Positions 41,501-50,226 of a stretch of 64,000 nt of DNA are shown piece after piece. This stretch comes from Larus michahellis (taxonomy: Eukaryota > Chordata > Aves > Charadriiformes > Laridae). Every line of letters begins with the position of its first letter. The first letter of the stretch is position 1. The DNA lies in assembly GCF_964199755.1 (NCBI RefSeq), contig NC_133897.1, positions 116,445,579 to 116,509,578 of the forward strand, read 5' to 3'. Under the pieces are notes generated by a model that worked only from the letters and a program-made list of their open reading frames with translations, was not told the DNA's origin and did not search any database. The translations under genes were made by a program, and so were the position numbers.

Positions 41501-44500
41501 GTCTTTACACTGTGCTGCTGTTAACCTTAGCAGACTAGAGTGCTAAAGAGAAAGATGCCTGAGACCCTACTAAAACAAACAGCATGACGACTCCCCTTCT
41601 CCACAAAGGAGACCAGAAACAGAAGCAACTCAGAGAATAAGGCATTTCAATTTAAATACCCAGTTTTCACCAGTAGACTGACCACAATGCCTGCTCAGGA
41701 AACTAGCTGCTCAGGCTTTTTATATAATACAACTATACTTCCTAGAAAACTTAGTTTTATATACCGAACAGAATATATAAAATACAGTTAAAATTGTTCT
41801 GTTGTACATTTAAATTGTGTTGTTACAGCATATGGCAAAATTTGGTTGAACAATTTTGATAATAATTTACTTTTTATGGCACCTTATTATGTACAATTCC
41901 ATCATCCGTCTCTCCTCCCCAGTTTTGTCCATCATCAAACGATGGTGCATTTTCCCTCATGGCAGCATACAACTGAAAGGCACGAGGGTACATACAAAGA
42001 ACAAGTGTGAAGATTCCCATTAGTTTTCATATTAGTTTCATGTTCATAATAAGAACCAGAGTAACATTGGATTAAGATTTCAATAAGCAGGGTGTAACAG
42101 TGCTGCTTCAGCACGTGACCAATCACATCAGGGTAATGAGACCATGTTGACTAAAAGCACAGATGAAGAGGCATTAACTGGACATTCAACAACGCCAAAT
42201 TGCCTTCCTAAGCCAAATGTGTCTTTTCAGCATAAAGGATGTGATTTTCATGTGTGCCCAATTCAGCAGTGGTGAACTTGTCACAGATGCCAAATTTTGC
42301 TCAGATCCGAGCTGGCGGCAACAGAGACTTACCACTATTAAAAAAAACACCAAAACCCAAACAAAATAACCCCACCCAAACACACCCCCCCCATACCTTA
42401 TACAACAATCACAGGACACTTGAATAATTGCTATTGAAAATTCCGTCCTTAGACTTCAAACTTAGAAGATGGCAGATGTCACAGATCTGCACTGAAAATA
42501 CATGATACTTTTTTCACATTTTATGTATAATTGTCATTTTTCCCCCCCTTTCTCATACACAAATTTAACCCGTGCACATGGTAAAAAAACGAAACAAAAC
42601 TATCATAATAAAACTTTAAAAACTCAGTTTAAAACTTGCTAAAAGTAATGCTAAGGGCTAGTTCCCAGATTGCAGGTATGAACACTTACATTTTTCTTTA
42701 CACAAGTACCAAACAAAGATTTTTAGCGTTTAAGAGATCTGTATTAAAACTAACATGCCAGCCTGAAAAGTGGAAATATTTGGCTTAAAGAAGACAAATT
42801 CTACCTTGACACAATCAATTAACCAAACCAAAGCTGTCACGATCTGAGGCCATGTGTGTGGTGCTCCCACTGTGTACATGGAGCTTTTTGACAAAGCAAA
42901 GGGGTACCTACAAGGCAAAAGAAAATACATTTTAATAGATGTGGCAAACACTGATGAAAACAAAACGGCACATTTTTACAGGTAGATCAAGGCACAGAAG
43001 GAAGAACAAACTCAATTGTACTTTATACTGTACATCAAGGGAGATAAACTGTGTTCTTACAGCACTATTTTATTCAATTATCATGAGTTTCTCATTTGGT
43101 GATTCATAAGATCATAGAATATCTCAAGTTGGAAGGGACCCATAAGGATCGAGTCCAACTCCCTGCTCCTTGCAGGACGACCTAAAACTAAACCATATGA
43201 CCAAGAGCATCATGCAGGCTTGGTGCCGTGACCACTTCCCATGACTTCCAGTGACTGACTATGCTCTCAGTGAAGAGCCTTCATTCCATTTCCTCATATC
43301 CTATTGCTGGTCATGAGAGAGAGATCAGCATCCCCCCCACCACTGCCCACTTTGAGGAAGTTGTAGACTGCAACAAGGCCACCCCTCAGCCTTCTTTTCT
43401 CTGAGCTGAACAAACCAAGTGACCTCAGCTGCTCTTCCTAAGCCTTGCCCTCAAGACCTTTCACCATCTTGGTCACCCTCCTCTGGACAAACTCTAATAG
43501 TTCGATGTCCTTCTTATACTGAGGCACCCAAAACAGCACACAGTACTCAAGAAGGGGGCCACACCATTGCGGTGTAGAGTGGGACAATCACCTCCCTCAA
43601 CTGGCTAGCTATTGAAAAAATGATTGAAGAAATGGACTTTTTTTGCATATCCAAATATTAGGAACAATTAAGGCCTCATACAAAAAAAGTGCAAACTATT
43701 CTTTCATATACTCTTTAGCCTCTTCCTATTCAGCTTAGTATGTTGCCTTGGTAGCATCCAGATCTGTCTTTCTCCTTCTGAAGCTACTATGCGAGGAGAG
43801 ATGGGTACTGCAGTACTAAGGAAAAAGGAGTGGCTGAAAAATGAGGTGATTCATGATGAGACAAAGACCTCAAAGGAAAGGCAACACAAAGGAAGGAGCA
43901 TCTGTCCAATGGATGATGTTTAGACTTCCAAACTGGGTGTGCAAGCCTGAAGGATTTCCTAACACATGAAAACAAACTGATACACAGGATTCCTGTTCTT
44001 AGAGGGCAAGATTCTTGCTTCCTGGGTCAAGTTCATTTTGAAAACAGAAAGGCAACTGACGATCAGCTTAATGTCATGCAATTACAGAAAAGAATTTCAG
44101 AACAGCTGCATATCAAAGTATTAATATTACCTATAAATATTAAACACGCAAAGGCTATACTGCTAATCACAGACATTCTCCCAAAATCTTCTACAGATCA
44201 AGGAACACAGAAATGCAGATTTTATTCCATCTTTAGACCGACAGCTGCCCAAAGTTATTTTAAGAATATAGGACAAGAAGCTACCGATAAAGTGACAGTT
44301 CTAAACAAGTGCTCATGGGCCATTCAGCCTGAGAATTTTTTAAAATTAATTATTTAGGTCCATTTTCTAACTCTCAAAAAACAACTTAAAGTGATTTCTC
44401 AAAATAAGCCTTTTTATCCAGGATTACACTCTTGGTGTAGCAGAGTAAAGCCTCTTGAAAGCAACTTCCTTTTCAACATTTCAGGTAGGTCAGCAGTTTC

Positions 44501-47064
44501 AAGTGTTATAGGTTAAAACAAAATTTTATTAAATTACTGAGAAGCGAACAGAAAAGACTTATACCTACATCTAAGGAGCCTTGGTGCTTTGACACCATCG
44601 TGGGCTCAAATCTACAGAAGTAAAATACGTTTCACTATTTTTTTTTTTTTTTTTAAATGAGACTGAAAATTCACCGTTATCAAGAGGCAAAGAATTTTCT
44701 TTCTTGGAAAGTGTTGGTGCATTAATGATTCCAAACACTAACTGAACAAGATTAGAAATAAAACTCCCAGCTCCTTAGTGGTTTTTTCACCTCAGAGGTC
44801 ATTTTTGTTATTTCCACCTGTTGCTTTGAAAGCAGAATGACAGAAATTACAGGAAAAATTATTTTTAACTAAATGAACTGGATCCAACATTCTGAAATTT
44901 TTTTTTTAGTTCTTGGATTTTAACCAAATGAACCAGACGAGTCTGTCAGAAAAATTAGTGTCTATCTTTCAAAGTTTAATACAAATAGAGATAATTAATT
45001 AGATTTCACATTACAAAGCAAGCTTCCACAAGCCTATAGTTCAAATTTAAAATATATAGCAGTCTGAGAATCAGAGAGCAAACTTAGAACTAAACAAAAG
45101 TGAGACAAAATCATCACAACGTTGTAGTTTAAAAGTATCATCTGAATAAAGAAGCCTACCCGTTCTCCCCAGTTATCATGCAGAATTCTTAGCTTTTAAG
45201 TTTCTATTTGTATCGTATTAGCACAACAGACTAAAAATAATGATCTTACCCAAGTTCTTTAAAAACTCTGGGAATTTCCTCTTCAAATTTTGAGTCAGGC
45301 AGTTCGTAAGAAGGGCAGAGAAACCCATAGATAAAAGTGAAGATTTTTAAAAAGTCCTTAACTGATGGAGACTGTAGCGATTTCATGGAAACATTATGGG
45401 CGTAACCATTCTCGACAAGAAACTGAGAAAAAGAAACATGGCACATTAGTTACTAAATAAAATCTAAAGTTGAAACCATGAAAAAGAAATATTTTTTTTA
45501 ATCTTTTATGCCTAATAATGAACATTTAGAATAAGTTAGTAAGTTACCTCACAAAGCTGTTTGATACATTGTTGGATGAATGCCTTGTCGTGAAGTGGCC
45601 TGGGATCCTTGATCTTTTCTGTCCCGAACACACCATACTGACTGTTGCGTGAACCTCCAGCCCCGCTAGTTCTAAGTACAAAAAATAAATATAGTTCTTG
45701 TGACAATACATATAAAGAACTCCTCTCTTAATGTTTAAGTCACTACAATTGCTATTTTTATATTTCTTTTGCATTTTTTATGTAAAGGGATGCTTGAAGG
45801 TTTTTCTTTAGTATGATTGGAAAACCAACATCAACCTGGAAGCCATGAGGCACACATAGAACAGAGGGAATACTGCATCCTAGATGAATATTTTCTTCAC
45901 TTTATTGAAAGAAATAAAGTTTAATAGAACAGAAAAACACCCCAAAGACGAAGAGACAAAATGACGTAGGTGATTGAAAATAAAGACTACGATATTTAAG
46001 AACAGATCCCTGCAATAGTGGGGTCCTATGAAAGAAGATACCTGTAAGACATCAGAACACAGAAAGACATGAACTAATCTAAAAGATTACAGAATTTTGG
46101 AAAGTTTGCATCTTTGAAGAAACTAAGGCAGAGTGTACTGAAGATATCATTCTTCCTTAAATAGGCAAATGTATTGAGGAGCTCTTAAGGTCTGCAGTGC
46201 ATGTCATTCTGAAGAGGAAGAATAGCTCTCAAAGCAATTCCTACTCTACAGCATTACTGTTTAGTGATCAAAGAAATAGGTAGGCAGACCTAAAGGTCTG
46301 CTGGCCTCAGATCCATTATTTCCTATAATGAAAATCTGTCAAGAGAGAAAAATTACAAAACAATGTGGGACTATTATTATTTTAATTTACAGTACAGCAA
46401 TCTAAAGCTATCAATACCTCTTCCCAAAAAAGCTGACTTTTCTTTCCGAAGTTCCAGGTGTAGGTTTGCTCATGCTCAGCTTCCCAAACGTACCTCTGTC
46501 CTTCCTGAGAGATAGGAAGAAGGATTCAAGTGACTATTTCCACCATTTCGTCTTTTGCTTATGTAAGAAAACTATAAACGCAATCGTATAAGCCTAAGTA
46601 TCGCATCTTAGAAAAGTCAGCTGATTTTAATGCATTTCAATTTTAATGCATGTCCATTATCAAAACCACTTCTGCAACATTTGTAAGTACACATTTTATA
46701 CACACACACAGCCACCTCCTAAGAAATATATAAGAAAAAGAGTTACAATTTGAAATGTGTCATAGGTATACAAATAGATAAAAGATTTTTGCAGAACTGG
46801 AGCACTTTTGTAAATATCCTTGGCTGCAAGGAGTTTTCTTCTCACTGCTCCCATTTCTTTTTTTTTTCCCAGTTGTTACTCACACACTCAAATGCACTAC
46901 AGTAAATCTCTTCAGAGCGAGTTTTATATACCTATTCTCAGAAAGATGATCATCAACACTTACATCTGAGGTGTTTGAAGACCCATCTTGTTGTTGTCCT
47001 GCACTCTCAGTGCCATCATAGATTGGCGACCACTGCTTCCAGCAATACTTGAACTTCGTCTCAT
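32477..47064 (-). CDS. NDC80: NDC80 (HEC1), kinetochore protein NDC80 homolog, complete coding sequence
   Basis: NDC80 is the microtubule-binding subunit of the NDC80 complex (with NUF2, SPC24 and SPC25) at the outer kinetochore (family knowledge). Sixteen coding exons on the minus strand, all with GT/AG borders and matching phases, add up to 1923 bp: 640 codons plus TAA, against 642 in human. Residues 1 to about 85 form a basic Ser/Thr-rich tail with Arg-X-Ser/Thr Aurora-type sites (Arg-Arg-Ser-Ser-Ser, Gly-Arg-Gln-Ser, Arg-Lys-Val-Ser, Lys-Arg-Thr-Ser). Residues about 90-200 form the calponin-homology head, including [19 protein letters not shown] and [14 protein letters not shown]. From about residue 255 the protein is heptad-rich coiled coil, with the hinge/loop segment near 440-490 (Phe-Asn-Pro-Glu-Ala-Gly-Pro-Asn). 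No frameshift or stop is seen, so the gene looks functional. The ATG at 47064 follows a 10-bp 5' UTR stretch in this exon; an upstream non-coding exon is expected at the shared promoter with METTL4. Confidence 0.97.
32968..33070 (-). CDS. NDC80: NDC80 coding exon 15
   Basis: Acceptor tttttag and donor GTAAGT. Residues 566-600, with the conserved Val-Met-Gln-Thr-Thr-Thr-Glu-Glu text. Confidence 0.94.
33621..33751 (-). CDS. NDC80: NDC80 coding exon 14
   Basis: Acceptor tttacag and donor GTAAGG. Residues 523-566, acidic coiled coil with [10 protein letters not shown]. Confidence 0.95.
35178..35270 (-). CDS. NDC80: NDC80 coding exon 13
   Basis: Acceptor attctag and donor GTATAG. Residues 492-522, ending [10 protein letters not shown]. 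The donor is weak after +4. Confidence 0.94.
35368..35660 (+). mobile_element. Diverged ERVL-type LTR fragment
   Basis: The plus strand shows 'aggctgggatggcattaacg', then 'attgctgaatagctcttgca', 'aggacagctgaccaaaatag' and 'ggatattccataccatgtaa', in the same order as in the LTR at 20.4-21.0 kb but much more diverged. It is an older subfamily in the NDC80 intron between coding exons 13 and 12, antisense to the gene. The 3' third is not recognisable. Confidence 0.75.
36017..36106 (-). CDS. NDC80: NDC80 coding exon 12
   Basis: Acceptor attacag and donor GTGTGT. Residues 462-491, with Thr-Glu-Glu-Glu-Ile-Arg-Lys-Ala and Leu-Glu-Asp-Thr-Leu-Glu-Gln. It starts after the loop segment. Confidence 0.94.
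36383..36535 (-). CDS. NDC80: NDC80 coding exon 11
   Basis: Acceptor gaacag and donor GTAAGT. Residues 411-461, with [16 protein letters not shown], almost identical to mammals. It contains the loop-region Asn-Pro-Glu-Ala-Gly. Confidence 0.96.
37286..37376 (+). mobile_element. CR1 LINE tail fragment
   Basis: Short remnant of a CR1 3' end ('aaactagatgatctgaaagg', 'cccttccaacctgggcaatt', 'ctgtgattct') in an NDC80 intron, antisense to the gene. It has no coding content. Confidence 0.85.
37801..38006 (-). CDS. NDC80: NDC80 coding exon 10
   Basis: Acceptor aacttag and donor GTATGT. Residues 342-410, coiled coil with [20 protein letters not shown], a stretch essentially unchanged from mammals. 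Confidence 0.97.
38290..38434 (-). CDS. NDC80: NDC80 coding exon 9
   Basis: Acceptor attag and donor GTAAGA. Residues 294-342, with [11 protein letters not shown]. Confidence 0.95.
39277..39383 (-). CDS. NDC80: NDC80 coding exon 8
   Basis: Acceptor cccccag and donor GTTAGT. Residues 258-293, with Asp-Leu-Phe-Asn-Ile-Asp-Glu-Phe, the start of the long coiled coil. Confidence 0.93.
40529..40622 (-). CDS. NDC80: NDC80 coding exon 7
   Basis: Acceptor tttcag and donor GTAAGT. Residues 227-258, with [11 protein letters not shown]. Confidence 0.95.
41883..41972 (-). CDS. NDC80: NDC80 coding exon 6
   Basis: Acceptor tttcag and donor GTGCCA (weak). Residues 197-226, with [14 protein letters not shown]. 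Confidence 0.93.
42805..42907 (-). CDS. NDC80: NDC80 coding exon 5
   Basis: Acceptor ttgtag and donor GTAGAA. Residues 162-196 of the calponin-homology head, with [12 protein letters not shown] and Leu-Val-Trp-Leu-Ile-Asp-Cys. Confidence 0.96.
43106..43612 (-). mobile_element. Old CR1 LINE 3' fragment
   Basis: Reverse-oriented CR1: the plus strand begins with 'gatcatagaatatctcaagt' and 'tggaagggacccataaggat' (tail), and ends near 43612 with text complementary to the RT C-terminal region. It is more diverged than the other copies. It lies in the NDC80 intron between coding exons 5 and 4, same strand as the gene. Confidence 0.88.
43613..45249. other. NDC80 intron 4 remainder
   Basis: Unique AT-rich intron with a run of about 20 T at 44636-44655. 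No exon or RNA gene was recognised. Confidence 0.6.
45250..45422 (-). CDS. NDC80: NDC80 coding exon 4
   Basis: Acceptor ttctcag and donor GTAAGA. Residues 105-162, the core of the calponin-homology head with [20 protein letters not shown]. Confidence 0.97.
45548..45671 (-). CDS. NDC80: NDC80 coding exon 3
   Basis: Acceptor acttag and donor GTAACT. Residues 63-104, with [14 protein letters not shown] leading into the head domain. Confidence 0.95.
46418..46504 (-). CDS. NDC80: NDC80 coding exon 2
   Basis: Acceptor tctcag and donor GTATTG. Residues 34-63 of the N-terminal tail, with Thr-Phe-Gly-Lys-Leu-Ser and [11 protein letters not shown]. Confidence 0.93.
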
Positions 47065-47074
47065 TGTGACTAAA
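46964..47074 (-). CDS. NDC80: NDC80 first coding exon (coding from 47064)
   Basis: Acceptor tttacag before 47074, 10 bp of 5' UTR, ATG at 47064-47062, then 33 codons and two bases, donor GTAAGT at 46963. It encodes the start of the basic tail (Met-Arg-Arg-Ser-Ser-Ser...Gly-Leu-Gln-Thr-Pro-Gln). Confidence 0.93.
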
Positions 47075-47878
47075 CTGTAAATCACAATCCATCAGCATTG
47101 GAAAATCCAGTATTTAAGAGTATTTTCTTTTTTAAACACCATAATGACTTTCTAAAGGGTCAGAATAAGCAAGAACACTGTACTTTGGACCAACTGCTGT
47201 GACAGTTTCCAGAAATATTAGGTTCTCTTTAAAAAAAAAAAAAAAAAAAAGGTGTACGCCAGACTCCAGAACTACATAGCAACAGCTACAGCTTTCAAAT
47301 TAACTATTTTATTGATGAAAGTGCCAGTGCTTGTTCCAAACTTACTATTTTGCCCTTATTTATATCTGGTCATTTCTAATCTAGAGGTTCCAAAAGCAAA
47401 ATGACTTAAGAAGTTTTCCAGTACAATCAGCTGGAAGGAAGGCCATGCTAACATGGCTACTCTTTCTAGCACTTCAGCCATCCACCTATTTCTTATCCAC
47501 TAACTCTGAGACTGCTTATTGATTTTGCAAATGATCTCACAGTATCATAGCACAATAACTGGAAAGCCTATTCTGAGATAATAGCATGGCTATCTTCAGA
47601 CTTCACACACAAAATATAAACTAACTGGAAGTATTGAACTGTCCCCGCAACGTTGTTATGAGAGATTTTGAGGTAAACTCTGCAAAAAATACCAACTTTT
47701 GCTCTCTACAGAGGATCTATTTTATTTCTGCGGTGGGCTCAAATGACTGAATTATAACGAATTGAAAAACCTTCGTTACAAACATTACCAAAACACATTA
47801 TCAATATAAATTGTGTTTCGCAATCACACTTCTAGTTCCACTTCTCGCAAACCATGACAGTTTAGCTTAGGCCCACTT

Positions 47879-48475
47879 CATAGAATCATCTATATTGGAA
47901 AGGACCTTTAATATCATTGAGTCCAATCATCAACCTAACACTGCCAAAACCACACCCCTAAGAACAACATCTATAAGGTCTTTTAAACACCTCCAGGGAC
48001 GGTGATTCCATCACTTCCCTGGGCAGCCCGTTCCAATGTTTAACAACCCTTTCAGTGAAGAAATTTTTCCCAATATCCACCCTAAACCTCCCCTGGTGCA
48101 ACTTGAGGCCATGTCCGAAGTAACAGGCCTCAGGACAAGAGGAAACGAGACCGACCCCCACCTTGCTACAACCTTGTTTCAGGTAGTTATAGAGAGTGAT
48201 AAGGTCTCCCCTCTGCCTCCTTTTCTCCAGGCTAAACAACCCATTCCCTCAGCTGCTCCTCATGAGACTTGTGTTTCAGGCCCCTCATCAGCTTCTCTGC
48301 CCTCCTCTGGGCTTGTTCTGGAATCTCAATGTCTTTCTCCTAGTGAGGGGCCCAACCTGAACACAGTACTCGAGGTGTGGCCTCACCAGTGCCGAGTACA
48401 GGGGACGATCCCTTCCCTAGTCCTGCTGGCCACGCTATTTCTGATACAGGCCAGGATGCCGGGCAGTTTACCCGT
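47879..48475 (-). mobile_element. CR1 LINE 3' fragment in the NDC80 5' intron
   Basis: Reverse-oriented CR1: the plus strand begins with 'catagaatcatctatattgg' and runs through complements of the ORF2 C-terminal text (minus-strand frame 48239-47958 reads [11 protein letters not shown]). It ends near 48475. It lies between the first coding exon of NDC80 and the shared promoter, about 400 bp from the CpG island. Confidence 0.9.
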
Positions 48476-48878
48476 GACCTCATTTTCTCTGGGGAAGAAG
48501 CCATATTCTTCCATTACTTTACCAGGGATCCAGCACAAACAAAATAAATTGTTTTCACAACCACACCAAAACCAGCAGAGTTAGCTGGAGCCCACGCGCC
48601 AGCAGAAACAAGGCTTTCCCCCGGTGCGCGGCCAACGGCTCGCCCAGGGGCCGGCCGGCGGTACCCGCCGCCTGACACCCGCCTCACAGGCGCCGGCCCC
48701 AGGGCTACCGCCAGCCATCCAGGCAGCCCTCCCTCCCCTTCATCCCTCAGTGGGGAGGGCCCACGTCCCGGAGAAACCCATCGCGACAGCCCCAGCCGTT
48801 ACCGTTAACGACACCGACGCCCGCCTCTCAATTTCAAATCCGCCCGCCGACTTACGTCACGCAACGCGCCACAGCGCG

Positions 48879-48886
48879 TGACGTCA
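48879..48886. promoter_or_regulatory. Palindromic CRE (CREB/ATF site)
   Basis: Perfect TGACGTCA inside the shared NDC80-METTL4 promoter, with a second half-similar TTACGTCA 27 bp to the left. The palindrome works in both directions. Confidence 0.75.
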
Positions 48887-49020
48887 CATCGGAGCAGCGA
48901 AGAGGCAGGCTAAAGAGTGAAGGGGACGTGAAGAGGTGTCGTCACTTCCGCTTGCCTGGCCACTCACCTACTAAGCCCGCTTGATTGCCCCGGAGATTAT
49001 TAGGAGGAAAGGTCGTGTCC

Positions 49021-49063
49021 GTACAACAAGATGGCGGCGCCCACAAGGAGCGGAGCAGCGGCG
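49021..49063 (+). other. METTL4: METTL4 non-coding first exon (5' start approximate)
   Basis: Exon 1 ends at a strong donor GCG|GTAAGT (intron from 49064). The 5' end is unknown; a start close to the TISU element is inferred. The exon contains an ATG at 49031 that opens an 11-codon frame to the donor, out of frame with METTL4 through either plausible acceptor. Confidence 0.6.
49027..49038 (+). promoter_or_regulatory. TISU / YY1 element at the METTL4 start
   Basis: CAAGATGGCGGC matches the TISU consensus (SAASATGGCGGC) at every position and also the YY1 core. In other genes TISU drives both transcription and translation initiation from very short 5' UTRs. Here its ATG opens a short uORF rather than METTL4 itself. 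Confidence 0.7.
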
Positions 49064-49787
49064 GTAAGTGCGTGAGGCGCTTCAGTGCTATGGCGAGACC
49101 CAGGGCTTCTCTCCGGCTGCAGCAAGGGATGTAGAGAGAGGGCAGTCCCCTTCCTCTCTACCCCCGTGACGGCTTGGAACCCTCGCGCAGGTCCTCTCCT
49201 CCGGCTCCATGGGGCTTGTGGCCGCTGTGCGGTGGGAAGGGGGCTGCTCTTCCCTTGGGCCGCTCTTCCCGCCGAGCAGCGGTGGGATGTGGCCGGGGAG
49301 GGAGGGGGTGGGGGGGTCTGTAGGCAGATCCGAGCTTCCAGGCCCCGTGTGCCTGTGCGCCCTGTGGCCTGGTCTCCGCTGCGCTGCCCCTGGGCTTGTG
49401 TTGCTCCTCCTGAGGGCTGTCGTATAAAGTCTTGGTTTATATAATTGCTGTGCCGTGCTGCTGTTTTCTAACTCGTTCAAAGAGTCCTCTTAGAGTAAAC
49501 TTATACAGTATAAAACTATAAAAACTTGTTTAGTATAAAAAAAAAAAAGTTAAATTGGGATGTAACAGAAGTCATAATAGGGAAACCTGCTGAAGTCAGA
49601 AGTTTCTGCAGTGTGTCCTGTGTGTGCAACGTAACGTCTGTCAGAAGATAGGTGCTACTTTGTTGAACAATGAGAATTCTGAAAAGTGTACTCTTAAAAA
49701 AAAAATTCCCCCAGGAGGCGTTTGCTCCAAGAAGTGCGTATGATTACCAGCTGTGGTTTCAGGGAGTTGATTTTTCTTCCTGAAAAG

Positions 49788-50226
49788 GGGAGCTGCGATG
49801 TCCGTGGTACATCGGCTGACAGCGGGGTGGCTCGTGGATCATCTCTCTTTCATCAACCAGTGTGGCTATGAGGTCTGTGACTCCTGTGCGTACCCTGGTG
49901 GTGTCACTCTCAATACTTCTGTCGCGTGCGTTGGAGGCTGTTGTGCTACTTCTACCTTTGCAGCCACCTCCCCATCAAGAGATGGTCCTATTCCCGGTCC
50001 TGCAAATTTGATAGAAACAGAAGGTAAAACAGCAAAAAAGAGATACGTGTTTCGGAAGGAGTTCTTTGATGTTTCTAAGCCCCATATAGCTGCAGCTCCT
50101 GAGGAGCAGCTATGGCAGGGATGCCCTGAGGTGGGTCTCACAAAAGTACAGGCCAACAGCAACACAGAGGAACACCCTGAAGGAACCAAGAGTCATGTCG
50201 GAGAATCTGTTGCCAGTGCTAGGAAG
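49788..50226 (+). CDS. METTL4: METTL4 first coding exon (coding from 49798)
   Basis: The likely acceptor is ctgaaaag before 49788; an alternative is tttcag before 49763. ATG at 49798, 143 codons, donor GTATGT. It encodes Gly-Trp-Leu-Val-Asp-His-Leu-Ser-Phe-Ile-Asn and Phe-Arg-Lys-Glu-Phe-Phe-Asp-Val, conserved landmarks of METTL4. Confidence 0.92.

Larger units (their letters stand above)
48590..49420. promoter_or_regulatory. Bidirectional CpG-island promoter of NDC80 (minus) and METTL4 (plus)
   Basis: A CpG-rich block lies between head-to-head genes. Motifs seen: a perfect palindromic CRE TGACGTCA at 48879-48886, a second CRE-like TTACGTCA at 48852-48859, ETS-type CACTTCCG at 48943-48950, and AAGATGGCGGC (YY1/TISU) at 49028-49038. 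On the minus strand two good donors could end a non-coding NDC80 exon 1: GTAAGT starting at 48855 and GTGAGT starting at 48967. A minus-strand TTTGAA at 48838-48833, next to GGCGG, resembles a CDE/CHR cell-cycle element, which would suit a mitotic gene. There is no TATA box. Transcription starts are inferred, not visible. Confidence 0.8.

Noticed and set aside
49085..49480. Overlapping open frames in METTL4 intron 1
   Set aside because: CpG-island composition effect. The region lies between a strong donor (49064) and the first coding exon and shows no similarity.
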